Shown here: piece after piece, positions 31,052-43,300 of the stretch
How the letters are laid out: every line of letters starts with the position of its first letter
How positions within the stretch are numbered: the first letter of the stretch is position 1
Origin: Linum tenue
Lineage: Eukaryota; Streptophyta; Magnoliopsida; Malpighiales; Linaceae
Direction of reading: 5' to 3'
DNA: 64,000 bases
NCBI GenBank assembly: GCA_946122785.1
Contig: CAMGYJ010000007.1
Span: 7,084,909-7,148,908, forward strand
Position numbers and translations under genes: made by a program
The notes under the pieces: model-generated
Told to the model about the DNA's origin: nothing
Database searches by the model: none
Seen by the model: only the letters and a program-made list of their open reading frames with translations

Positions 31052-33713
31052 TGGCTTTGCCTATTTCTTGACTGTTGTGGATGATCATTCAAGATGTGTA
31101 TGGGTTTATTTGATGAGACATAAGAGTGAAGTTAGGGGCTTAATACAGGGTTTCTGTAACCTGGTTAAGAACCAGTTTAATACATCAGTCAAGGTGATTA
31201 GAACTGATCAGGGTAAGGAATTTGAGATGTGTGAGTTCTTTAAAACAGAAGGGATTGAACATCAGGTTTCCTGTGTAGAAACACCTGAACAGAATGGAAG
31301 GGTAGAGAGGAAGCATCAACACATTCTAAATGTGGCTAGATGTTTGAAATTCCAGTCAGGGTTACCCTTGTCCTATTGGAGTGATTTCATTTTACATGCT
31401 GTCTATCTAATAAATAGGATCCCAACACCTATCTTAGATAACAGAACCCCCTATGAAATGCTCCACAAGCAAGTGCCATCTCTTGGGCACTTGAAGGTGT
31501 TTGGATGCCTTTGCTATGCCAACACATTATCTCATGGCAGAACCAAGTTTTCTCAAAGAGCCAGACAATGTGTATTCCTTGGTATACCTGCTGGTATCAA
31601 GGGTTACAAGGTTCTGGATATACATGATAGAAAAGTTTTCTTTTCCAGAGATGTCTCCTTCTATGAGAGCATCATCCCTTTCAAAACTCAAGCAGTTTCC
31701 ACCCCCTCTCCTTCTCCTTCTTTTTCCCCTTCACCTGTACCCTCTCCTATGCCTTCTTCTGCTCCCCCACTTCATGTTCCCTTTCCTGTTGTTCCACCAG
31801 CCACACAACCAGTTTCCCCTCATGCTCAGTTTCATTCATCTACAGATGAAGGGGGGAACACTGAGCCTGAGGCAATGCTATCTGAGCCAGTTTCCTCTGA
31901 TGGTAATGACCATTACATATATTTTGACTCTGATGACCAGGAATTACACATCCAAGCTGACATAGATCCTGATGATCCTAATACACTTGAGACCAGGAAA
32001 ACTTCCAGGCAAATCAATCTACCTACTAGACTTAAGAACTATCAATTAGATCCCACACTCAAGTTTGGAGCTTTTGGCACTAGTCAGGCATGTGGCAAAC
32101 ATCCAGTATGTTTGAATGTTCATTCATTGAGCAAAGAAGACCAACTCTATGTCCTAAGTGTACTGAATCATGTTGAACCAAGGTCTTATTATGAAGCCAT
32201 CAAATCTGATGTGTGGAATAGAGCAATGAAAGAAGAGATGCATGCTCTAGAAGAAAACCAGACTTGGGATATAGTTCCCCTACCACCAGGAGTTAAAGAA
32301 GTGGGAAATAAGTGGGTCTATAAGATAAAATTACTTCCAGATGGTTCTTTGGAAAGAAACAAGGCAAGATTGGTGGCCAAGGGGTATACACAAGTGTATG
32401 GTATCGATTTTCTGGATACATACTCCCCTGTGGCAAAGATAAACACAGTGAAGACATTTCTGGCAGTGGCAAGTGTGAAGCACTGGATTCTAGAGCAGTT
32501 GGATGTCTCCAATGCTTTCTTACATGGAGACCTGGATGAAGTAGTATATATGAAGTTGCCATTGGGACTGGAAGTGCCTTCAGGAAGCAATCAGAAGATG
32601 ACCTGCAGACTCAAGAAATCACTGTATGGGCTTAAACAAGCCTCTAGACAGTGGTTTGCTAAGTTAACCACATTTCTTTTGAAGTTTGGTTTCTCACAAT
32701 CTGCTTCTGATTATTCACTTTTTACTAAGTGGACACATGGAAAGGTGACTGTGCTTTTGGTTTATGTTGATGACATAATTCTGGGGGGAGACTCAAAGAA
32801 GGACATTGAACAAATGAAGGTTGCTCTTAGCAAAGAGTTCAGAATCAAGTTGCTAGGACCACTCAAGTATTTTCTGGGATTGGAAGTGAGCAGAGATGCT
32901 AGTGGATTGAATGTATGCCAGAGGAAGTACTGCTTGGAGCTGTTGAAAGATACAGGTTATCTTGAATCAAAAGGGTGCAAAACACCAATTGATACCAAGG
33001 TTAAGTTGACATCCAGAGGAACTCCAATGGATGATGCAGAAGGGTATAGGAGACTAGTTGGCAGGCTACATTACCTGACCATCACCAGACCTGATATAGC
33101 ATTTGCTGTGCAACAGTTATGTCAGTATCAGAGGTCTCCATGCCAGGAACATATGCAGGCAGCCTACAGAGTGTTGAGGTACCTGAAGTCTTCCCCAGAT
33201 CAGGGGATACATTTCAGCAGTGAAGCTGAGTTAACTATGACAGCCTATAGTGACTCAGATTGGGCAAGTTGCCCAGACACAAGAAGATCCATCACTGGAT
33301 ATTGTACCATGCTTGGTACTTCTTTGATTACTTGGAAAACAAAGAAGCAGACTACAGTCTCAAGGTCTTCCTCAGAAGCTGAGTACAGGGCACTAGCTCA
33401 CTTGGTTTGTGAGGTGGAATGGCTGAAAAGGCTGCTAGCTGAACTGACAGTGCAAGTTCCTCTTCCTATAACTGTTTACTGTGACAACAGATCTGCAATT
33501 CACATAGCAGAGAATCCGGTCTTCCATGAGAGGACCAAACACATTGAGATTGACATGCATGTGACAAGGGAGAGGGTGAAACTTGGTTTGATAAAGCTGA
33601 AGTATATCAATACTGCAGAACAGTTAGCAGATATTTTTACAAAGGGCCTTGATCGTTTCAGGTTGAGAGAGTTGCTGGTCAAGTTGGGGATCAAGTTGAC
33701 ACCACCAACTTGA
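31002..33713 (+). pseudogene. Copia polyprotein, C-terminal part (integrase, RT, RNase H)
   Basis: Continuation after the frameshift, ending at TGA 33711-33713. It contains integrase HMDIWGP...VVDDHSRCVWV, a TDQGKEFE segment and NGRVERKHQ (D, D and E residues present), a proline/serine-rich linker, reverse transcriptase with QLDVSNAFLHGDLDE and LLVYVDDIILGG, and RNase H with YSDSDWASC, SRSSSEAEYRALA and ADIFTKGL. The frame is otherwise open, without further stops. Confidence 0.9.
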
Positions 33714-33720
33714 GGGGGGA

Positions 33721-34049
33721 TGACAGAACCATTTGCAGGATCAAGGTCCAAGTGAAGAAGGAAGCTGGATTGTCTACTGGAATCCAGATAGCAGCAGGAT
33801 TAGCTGAAGAGAAGAAAGGAAGAAGAGGAAACGGTGACGTTCTGATGAGTCGACAGAAGAAGAAGAAGAGAACGGCAGCGTTTTATTTAGTAGTCATTAA
33901 CCGTTAAAATTACTGTTAGTTTAAATATTGTAGCCACTCTTGTTCGGACACGTGTCTCGCTTTTGTTAATCGTTCTGTTTGATATAAAAGAACAGAGAAG
34001 CCTCAGAGTTTGCTGAGCTCCTCTTTCCAACATTTCTGTAAAATCGTCA
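33721..34049 (+). repeat. 3' LTR of frameshifted copia element
   Basis: 329 bp, TGACAG to CGTCA, starting 7 bp after the polyprotein stop codon. Confidence 0.95.
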
Positions 34050-34339
34050 ACTTGGATTTTGACAGGCAATTTTTTTCGATCGAGCCGTCAATACAATATA
34101 GTTTAACAAACACCGATATTAAGAGAAATGTTTCAAAAATAATGACATTAATACCACACCAACCATAATCCAATCCATTACAAAAAAAAATCTTGTTATA
34201 TACCAAACAACTGTTGTAAATCTGTTTTATTGTATTTTCTAAGTCCCAACCTTATTCTTTCCAAACACATCCGATTGTTAGAATTCATCAAATTCAATTA
34301 GAAATTGATCAGCCCTGAATTGAGCTTTCAATGGAATAA

Positions 34340-37300
34340 TCAAGGGAACTGGATGGGTTGAGTTTGCATGGCACGTTGAAGGAATTCAGCCTGCTCTTGT
34401 TTGTGAACTTGATAGAACCCCGTCGCCGTCGCAGCCGATGCACCTCTTCCGACGTACTTGATCTCGTCGTACGACCCTCTCCCGGTGTCTTTCATCGCCG
34501 TCGCCAGCCGCGGCAAAATGCAGCTATACGCCCCCATGTTCATCGGCTCCTCCTGGCACCATACCACCTCCGCATCTGCAAAACCAAACCAAACAGAGAA
34601 AAAAAAACAAAACCATAAGACATCAAATTCTGTTAACCTAGTTCGTATCCTTCGTCATTCGAGCAGAGTTGAAAGGCGTTGTAGAGGGACTGCGACCAAA
34701 CCAGAATCTATTATAAACCGAAACCCGAATTAGCCAAATGCCAAAAACTGAAACCGTTTAGAGCTTATTGGTTTTTGGTTCTCTTAATCAGAATAAAATC
34801 AAAAATAAAAAAAAATGACCAACTTTCAGTTGTGTCAAATGTCAATGCTTATCGGTTTTTTATTGGTTGAACCGTTTTAACCGAAACCGTTAATAGTTTA
34901 TCGGCTTTTACTTGATAAGGGAAATTGTAAACCTATAAAACCGATTTATTGTTTGTTAAAATGGAAAAATCGAAATCGAACTGCCACCCCTAATTGCATG
35001 CATACAGACTCACGGTATGCGGTGCAATTGATGAAAAGCAAGGATTAAAAACGGAAAACTCATATTGGACAGTCCGTCTGATCTACTAATTAAGCAGTCA
35101 AATACTATTGAATGTGTCGAAAGTTCGATTAGCCACTTGTATTCATAATCAAAGTTTAAGATGTGTTTGCATAAACCCTTTTTGTCATCCAATATGGAAT
35201 AATATCATAATTTCTCATCCACACACGCCACTTTCCGTGATTAACTGGTTAATCTAGATTGAATCAATGAGCCACCACTAGCTCAAGAATAATGGAAGCA
35301 ACCAACATGACATCTCAAAAGGTAACATGCATGGCAGTGAAGCAAAGCTAAGAAACTAGAGGCGTAACGTACTTGGATAACGCTTTAGCTCTCTCTGGAC
35401 AAGGTCGTATGGGAATGGACACAATTGTTCCACCCTGCAAATGGCAATGTCCTTTGCGTTATCACCCTTCCCACGCTCTTCGTCAAGCTCGTAGTACACC
35501 TGCATCAACACGTTTATGCAGAGAGTTCCAAACAAGCAAACAAGAATGGAAAAAAAAAAGGATGGACGAGAAAGAAACCTTTCCAGAGCACAGAATGAGT
35601 CTTCTGATGCTTTCCTCAACATCAGAGTGTCCAGTCTGGTCCTTTATCAGCCGCTTGAACCTGGTTCCTTGTTTGTCGAATCCAGTGTGGCCTTGCACGT
35701 CGTCGAATTCGGACAGATGGGACTTGCAGAGCTTGTGCCTCAGCAAGTTCTTGGGGGACATTACTATCAATGGCTTCCTGAACTCCCTGTGTATCTATCT
35801 CATTCACCACCAACAAAAACAACATCAACAATAAGAGATAGCGTGTGTGAGAAGTAAGGATTGTGCTACTATGCAGACAAAACAGGGGAGTATGCACGGG
35901 CGAGATGACACCGTTGGATCGTCTCTGCGCGCGATCTGTACCGTTGGATACATAGCGTTTGACTGTTTTTAACAAACATGTCACTATGTATGTTCCACGG
36001 TCCAGCTCGTGCAAGGAGCGATCTGATGGTGTCAGCTCTTGTAGGCGCTCTCCTGCATGCATAGTAGCGAAATTCGAAACGCAAAGGGGGGAACATTTCG
36101 TCATTGATCATCTCACCTGACGGCGCAACAAATGGAAGTAATTGGCAGGAGTGGTAGCATTCACGACCTGCCAATTACATTCTTGGATTTGTTTTCTGAG
36201 TGTTGGTTCCATTTCAGGCATCACATAAGGGTAACTGTCGCTCATCTGTCAAAAAAATTTGGAAAACTTTCATGGCAAGAAACCCGAAAAATGGTCCTTC
36301 AAGACAGAAGGTCTGCTGATATATTACCATTAGGAAACGCTCTAATCTAGCACTGGAATGTTCGGGTCCTTGCCCGTCGTAGCCATGAGGGAGCAGAACA
36401 ACCAGACCGGTCTGTCGGAGCCATTTTGACTCCCCTGCACTGAGGAACTGATCGAACATAACTTGAGCTCCATTGGAGAAGTCACCAAACTGAGCTTCCC
36501 ACATCACCAAGGAATTTGGGTTCTCCATGGAATAACCCATCTCGAATCCAAGCACACCGAACTCCGAAAGTGAACTGCGAATTGAATGATCGATGTTGAA
36601 CATCCATTATTAAACAACAAACTAATACATGATGTAGCATGAGAGGGTTAAGAGAATCTCGAATGTATACACACTCACCTGTTGCTTACAGTAAACATCT
36701 CCTTGTCTTGGTCCGGAATAACGTGGTCTAGTGGACAGTACTCTTTCCAGTTCTCTTGATCATGAAGCACAGCATGTCTATGGCTGAATGTGCCTCTTTC
36801 AACATCTTGTCCACTCAGCCTAACATGATTGCCTTCAACCAGCAATGTACCAAATGCAAGGGCTTCTCCGAGTGCCCAGTCGATACCTTCCCCACTCTCG
36901 ATCATTCGAGCACGCTCTTCGTAGATTCTTTTCACTTGCTTGTGTGCCTTCATATCATCTGGGATTGTAGTGATTGCTCTACCAACATTCATCAACACCT
37001 CTGGGTTCACACTGTTAGCAACAAGTGGTTAAAAATTCGCAATTTGGATGAATGATATGCATCTGTGTTGATCACTTACCCGGTGTTTCTAATGCGAGAG
37101 AGCTGCTGAGGCGACTTGAAGCCAGCCCAATGAGAAGAAAGCCAGTCTGTTCTTTTCAAAACATAGTCTTTACTGTTTGCATATTCTTCATTTAGTATTG
37201 ATTCCACCTTGTTATGTATCCTGTCGATTTCTTCCTGTGTCACCTCCCCTGATTCCAGTAACTTCTTTTGATATATCTCGAGCGATGAAGGATGCTTCTC

Positions 37301-38992
37301 AATCACCTGCATCATGGTGATCAGCATTGTTCTCTGTGATTCTAAGAATACACGATTTCTAACAACCCGTCGTATATGTTAGTAAGCTATGTTATAAACA
37401 TGCATTAAGACCTTTACCTTATACATTTTAGGTTGCGTGAACAATGGCTCATCAACCTCATTATGCCCAAACCTTCTGTAACATATAATATCAACCACAA
37501 CGTCGGCATGAAACATCTGCCTCCACTCAGCAGCAAGCTCACAGACACGAGCAACTGCTTCAACATCATCACCATTGACATGGAAAATCGGAACGTTAAA
37601 CGCCTTGGCCACATCGGTGCAGTACTGTGAAGACCTTCCCGACCTGGGATCAGTAGTGAAAGCCACCTGATTGTTCACCACAACATGTATAGTCCCACCA
37701 GTGCAGTACTTGGGCAGGGCGCTCAAATGCAACGTCTCATAAACTACTCCTTGCCCGGCAAAGCTACCATCTCCATGGATCAACACTCCCATGTTCTTCG
37801 TCCTGTCGCAGTCCTTGAAGTAGTACTGCTTAGCCCTCGTCTTTCCCAAGACAACAGTGTCCACTGCTTCCAAGTGGCTTGGGTTCGCCATCAACGACAG
37901 ATGAATCCTGTTCCCTCCCCTTGTCGGTCTGTCATACGACGTGCCCAAATGGTACTTCACATCACCCGTCCCCATATAGTCCCCCACTTCACCATTTTCG
38001 CCCAAGCCATGTTTCGCCTTCTTGTCGAACTCGCTGAAGATTTGTGCTAGTGGCTTCCTGAACACGTTACCTAACACGTTAAGCCTCCCACGATGTGGCA
38101 TTCCAACCACAATGTTCTCTACACCTAAATCAGCAGCCTTGTCGAACATTTCTTTCATCCCCGGAATGAGTGTCTCGCCACCTTCGAGCCCGAACCTCTT
38201 CTCTGCCTTTTTCTTGACAGCCAAGAAATTCTCGAACCTTGTGCTCCAAATCAGCCTGTCAAGAAGAACTTTACGTCGTTGAACATCATAGGTTGTATGC
38301 TCTTGTGTCTCAATCTTGTTCCTCAACCAGTTGCACTTGCTGCTATCGTCAATGTGCATGTACTCGTACCCAATGCTGCCGCAGTAGGCTTGCTCTAACC
38401 TATTCATGATGGATCTCAGGGTCATCACAGGCCGGTTACCAGACAGGAAACCGGACGATGTGTCCCACACTCCCAGATAGAATTCCCTGTCGAGGTCGGA
38501 TTCTGTGAAGCCATGGAATGCTGGGTCAAGGTCTTCTGGAATAGCATCCTTATGTAAGTCCAGATTGAGTGGGTCTAAGTTGGCTTTCGTATGCCCGTTT
38601 ACTTGATATGCTTTGACTAGTAACAACAAACGCATGCTCTCTTGTATCGACTGCTGCCCAGAAACTCCTACTCCTGCAGCAGCCATTCCCTTAACATGAT
38701 TCTGGCCAACGAGGTTCCTGAAGAAGTTGTCCCATGATTCGTCCACGCTGCTAGGATCCGCTTCCCATGATCTTTGGAGCTCCTCGATGTAGATGCTATT
38801 TGCTGAATCTAGGAAATTGTCTGTTGTTCTGGTGGCATTCGCTTGTTCTGGTTTGGTGATTGTGCTGTGGATATTTCGTCTGGTGGCTGATAAGGGGAAA
38901 GCTTGCACTCTTCTGAAAATGTGCAGTCCGCAGAGATTTCTCTTGGCTGCCAGCTTTCTTGATATCATACATCCTGCTCTAAACCACCCCAT
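34340..38992 (-). CDS. OGDH: 2-oxoglutarate dehydrogenase E1 subunit, copy A
   Basis: Eight coding exons: 37418-38992, 37080-37306, 36679-37011, 36328-36574, 36117-36245, 35579-35794, 35373-35499 and 34340-34575. All have GT-AG junctions and join to 3090 nt, 1029 residues plus stop, the family's usual length. Function: the thiamine-diphosphate E1 of the mitochondrial 2-oxoglutarate dehydrogenase complex (EC 1.2.4.2), which decarboxylates 2-oxoglutarate and passes the succinyl group to E2 in the TCA cycle. Visible features: an Arg-rich, acid-poor transit peptide (MGWFRAG...RRNIHST), the E1 N-terminal motif [28 protein letters not shown], the ThDP motif [10 protein letters not shown] (about 404-412) with VVVNNQ about 30 residues later, and [20 protein letters not shown]. 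It starts at MGWF; a longer in-frame upstream extension has no family support. It is somewhat more diverged than copy B (QENWKE in place of QETGEK). Confidence 0.95.
34576..35372 (-). other. Last intron of OGDH copy A, with a repeat relic
   Basis: 797-bp intron. The stretch 34690-34994 has repeated AACCGAAACCGTT-like words and ends GCCACCCCTA, the terminal form of plant hAT MITEs; the opposite end is not clear. No exon is seen here. Confidence 0.5.
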
Positions 38993-39072
38993 TTTCCCAC
39001 GGTGAGCCCTCAAAATGCCAAATTATAGCAGTTTCTTATGCAATGAAGGTTAATGCGGTGTCATGGCCAAAT

Positions 39073-40340
39073 CCTGGAAACAGTACAAGAGTAACATTAG
39101 ATATGAAAACTATTACAAAGATGCAAGCTTCATTGTAATAAAGGATCCATCAATCAATCAATGGCGCTCGGGAATACATTGCAAAAGAGATGTGTCATGC
39201 ATGTACAATTTACAATATACAGAACATCCATGAACAACATTGATAAAATGAACGACGAGACATCGACGATCCCATAATCAAGCGGGGCCAATGTTAAGGA
39301 AACAGATTCATCAATCTCAGATCAGGATGCAACAAAGTTATAACTTGTGAAGATGGGAAGAAGAATTACACGTAAACTGTGCATAGCATTGCATTGCATT
39401 GGCATACAACAACGGGAAGTTACAATGTGGAAGCACTCTTACCACTGGATGAGGTGATTATCATTGACCAGATCTGTTTTCCATGGAAGAGTGAGAATTC
39501 TTCCTCTGTAGGCAATAAAGAAAGGTGAAATTTGATCAAACTATGCCAATATCTACACTTTTCACGGTGCAATGGTCAAAGACCACATCACCTTCCTTCT
39601 TACATAACTTGCCACGTGTACCTGTCAAGATACACAACATAGTAGCGCATCTTTTGCAAATGACGAAGATTTCCCCCCAAACATACCATTTCTGGAATTC
39701 AGTTCCATTATAACCAAAACTTTTGTTTTCAGATGTTAAGTCCAAACTGTAAACTTAGCACTGCAAGGTAAATCAAGGGCAACGATTGTAAAAGGTTTTT
39801 ACGAGTTTCAGCACAAACTTAACTACGGTGAATCATTCGAACTTTGATTCACCTTTTCAGAGCTGAGCCGCGCGCTGTTCCTCGGTCTACATGTTATAGA
39901 TCTACCTATCCAAACCAAAGAAAAATAGTTCAAGAACAATGTTAATAGCAGAGGCAGAAGCCTGTTGGAACAGAACAAAAACACACAGCAAAAGATGGTA
40001 ATCTCGCCACTTGAGGATTCAATATACTGTAAACTTCCATCCAGGGGAAAAAGCAACAACTTGGGAATCAAAGAAGGAGATCATAATCTCCTTATTCAAC
40101 AACTCACTGACACCCATGTATCCCTTCTTTCAACAATGTATCTCTCGCACGTATAACCTTACTGATTCTTCTCCAGAACCGATAAGACGAAAACAAAACT
40201 CAGGGTGTCTCTAGCTTTCCGCAGCTACCAAGTCATGTGGAAATAAGAACAGAAAAAAAAAAGAGGAAACTAGTGCCGTCCCCAGAATAGTCTCAAGGGG
40301 AGATGGAAGTGTATAAATATATGTAACTTTCTGAAAACTA
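39073..40340 (-). other. Gap between the OGDH copies; probable 5'UTR of copy A and 3' flank of copy B
   Basis: On the minus strand a good acceptor (TGTTTCCAG, exon from 39073) and a donor (CCAGTG|GTAAGA, exon ending at 39443) suggest a 5'UTR intron of about 370 bp at 39074-39442 in copy A, like the one in copy B. The promoter of copy A must lie within the next about 900 bp, before the 3' end of copy B at 40341. No other gene is visible. Confidence 0.45.
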
Positions 40341-43300
40341 TTACACAGTTTGAGCAGGGGAATGGAGTGGTTCTTGTTGGATCGCCTTCTGCACCAACTC
40401 CGACTGTTCCTTCCCGTGGACTTGGTAGAAACCGGTGGCGGTGGATGCAGAGGGAGCACGGCCCACATACTTGATGTCATCTATGGTGCCTCTGTCGAGT
40501 GCCTTCATGGCTGTGCAAAGACGAGGTGCTACGTAGTTGTATCCACCCATGTTCATTGGCTCCTCCTGGCACCAAACAACCTCGGCATCTGAAACAAAAA
40601 CACGAAGCGAATATGAGAATGATACTCAACTTGCAATCAGTGCTCAAAAAATGGTCTTAATAATAATAATAATCTGAAACAGAACCGAGTACAAGCCTTA
40701 ATCGATAAAAAAAGAGCAACAAGCACTCATTTTGGCAGAGATGGAAAGGACCTCGCTTTTTCTGTTTTCACGGAAAGAACAGGCCAGCGAGGTAAATTAC
40801 CCTAAAAGCATGAAGCCCACAACCCTAAGCTTTGTCAAACCTTTAGATTTGCTTCAATAAATTATACATGTAAGTGGATATCGAAGCAATAGTCGGACCC
40901 ACAGAGGCGGCTCTTGGGACCAAAAAAGTGCCCAGATGAGCAATATTTTGCGAAAAATGGTAATGGAGGGAGAAGCATGCATGCAAGTTTAGAAGCAGAT
41001 TCAAGCCAGACTTTCAAGATCAGGAGAAAATTAGTCTATGAATGCATAAAACAACAATCAAGTAAGAAATGTACTTGGATATCGTTTCAGTTCACGCTGA
41101 ATGAGGTCATATGGGAAAGGGCACAATTGTTCCACCCTACAAATAGCAACATCCTTTGCACCAGCCTTCTTGCGTTCTTCATCAAGCTCATAATAGACCT
41201 ACATGAGATTTTATCAACAATTTAATCATCAATGTGCTAAAGATGAAGCAGTAACTAATCAATGTGATTTTTTTTCTTGCTCAGATATTAAGTAGTTTCA
41301 ACAAGAAAAGGTTGGCTTACAAGTTAAAATAAACACACTTTTTGCAATAGTTATTCACCCCTGAATCCTACAAAATATCTAAATTCAAAAGGGAGCTCAC
41401 TAAAAAAAGTTCATTCTACAAAAAAAAAAAAAAAAAAACCCTCTTATTTTCCAAATTTGCCTCTTTTTAAATAAGAATCCACTCTTAAAGTTTACTCACA
41501 ATAATCATTTCCACAACTCATCATTTCTCTTCTTTTTTTAATACCAAAAAACATTTCATATTCCATCAACTCGACATTTTTGTAAAACCTAACCCAACCT
41601 CACTTGTACTTCAACTTAAAAAGGTATCAACTTTTAAGACAAATCTTTAACAAACGCAGCCAATAAGTACTAACAAACCTTTCCGGAGCAGAGAACCAGG
41701 CGTCTGATGCCCTCCTCGAGATTAGAGTGTGCATTCTGATCCTTTATTAGACGCTTAAATCTTGTTCCTTGCTTGTCAAAACCAGGGTGGCCTTTGACAT
41801 CATCAAACTCTGAGAGATTCGATTTGCAATCCTTATGACGAAGCAGATTTTTGGGAGCCATTACGATAAGAGGCTTACGGAACTCTCTGTGTATCTGGAA
41901 TGCAAACCAAAAAGTAAGAAGCGCTGAAGTAACTCAAAGATAGATGGACTAATTAAATTGTGACTAATAAGCACAACACCCACCTGTCTCCTCAAAACAT
42001 GGAAGTAATTTGCAGGAGTTGTGACATTCACAACCTGCCAATTGCATTCCTGAATTTGTTTACGCAGAGTCGAGTCCATCTCAGGAATGACATAGGGATT
42101 GTCATCACTCATCTGCAACCAGTAGACATTTACCGTTCAATTAAAAACGTGCTATACAAGCAAAAACACCTATTTGAAAAAAGCATTTTCCATTTACATG
42201 CGAGTTGGTTAGTGGTGTTACCTGTAGGAAGCGCTCTAATCGGGCACTTGAATGTTCAGGACCCTGGCCATCATATCCATGAGGAAGAAGCACAACCAGA
42301 CCAGTTTGACGCAACCATTTCGACTCGCCACTACTCAAGAACTGATCAAATATCACTTGAGCACCATTAGCAAAGTCACCGAATTGGGCTTCCCAGATAA
42401 CCAGTGAGTTTGGGCTTTCCATAGAATAACCCAGTTCAAATCCAAGCACACCAAATTCTGACAGAGAGCTGCACATTGGAACACAAAATTTCTGTCAGCA
42501 AAATGATATAGATCTCTTTACGAGGCGATGGAGCATAGAAAGTTAAATGAAGGTTCACTTCCAAGAAAAAAACTAAGACATCTCAAAACCATGGATTTTG
42601 TTGCTTGCCTGTTACTGACGGTAAACATCTCCTCATTTTGGTTCATTACAACATGGTCAAGAGGGCAGTACTTCTCCCCAGTTTCTTGATCATGAATCAC
42701 GGAATGGCGATGACTAAATGTTCCTCTTTCGACATCCTGACCACTCAATCGAACATGGTTACCTTCTACTAACAATGTGGCAAAAGCAAGGGCTTCTCCA
42801 ACAGCCCAATCAATGCCTTCCCCTGTTTCTATCATCTGGGCACGTTGGTCATAAACCTTCTTCACAGCTCTGTGAGGCTTAAAAGTTTCTGGAAGAGAAG
42901 TAATTGCTTTTCCAACAGTCTTCAATATCTCAGGTTTGACCCTGGACAAAAAGCACAAACTCTCAGAACATGATTCATACAACAGAAAGCAAACGGAATG
43001 AACAGAAGTATATAAACCAGACCACATACCCAGTGTTTCGGATGCGTGAAACCTGCTCAGGTGATTTGAATCCAGTCCAATGAGAGGCAAGCCAGTCTCT
43101 TCTTTTAGGAACATAATCTTTGCTGGCCAGAAACTCTTCATTCAGGATTGCGCTGACCTTCTCATTTATCTTACTAATATCTTCTTGAGTGACCTGCCCA
43201 GATTCTAAGATTTGGTTTTGATATATCTGAAGAGCTGAGGGATGACTCCGGATGACCTGTCAACAGATACAGCACAAGTTATTTAACTTCCCCATAAGAG

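Larger units (their letters stand above)
28735..34049 (+). mobile_element. Young Ty1/copia retrotransposon with one frameshift
   Basis: LTRs at 28735-29067 (333 bp) and 33721-34049 (329 bp), TGACAG...TCGTCA, are flanked by ACTTG (28730-28734 and 34050-34054). The primer-binding site TGGTATCAGAGCT starts at 29068 and the purine tract TGAGGGGGGA ends at 33720. LTRs differ by eye at two bases plus a 4-bp indel (GAAGGAAGGAAG versus GAAGGAAG). The polyprotein frame is complete except for a +1 shift in a T6 run at 30996-31001. The 3' LTR ends about 290 bp from the stop codon of the convergent OGDH gene. Confidence 0.95.

Noticed and set aside
38993..39013. Longer N-terminus (MRAHRGK) for OGDH copy A
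   Set aside because: MGWFRAG aligns with MAWFRAG of copy B and with the transit-peptide start of the family; the upstream codons have no counterpart.
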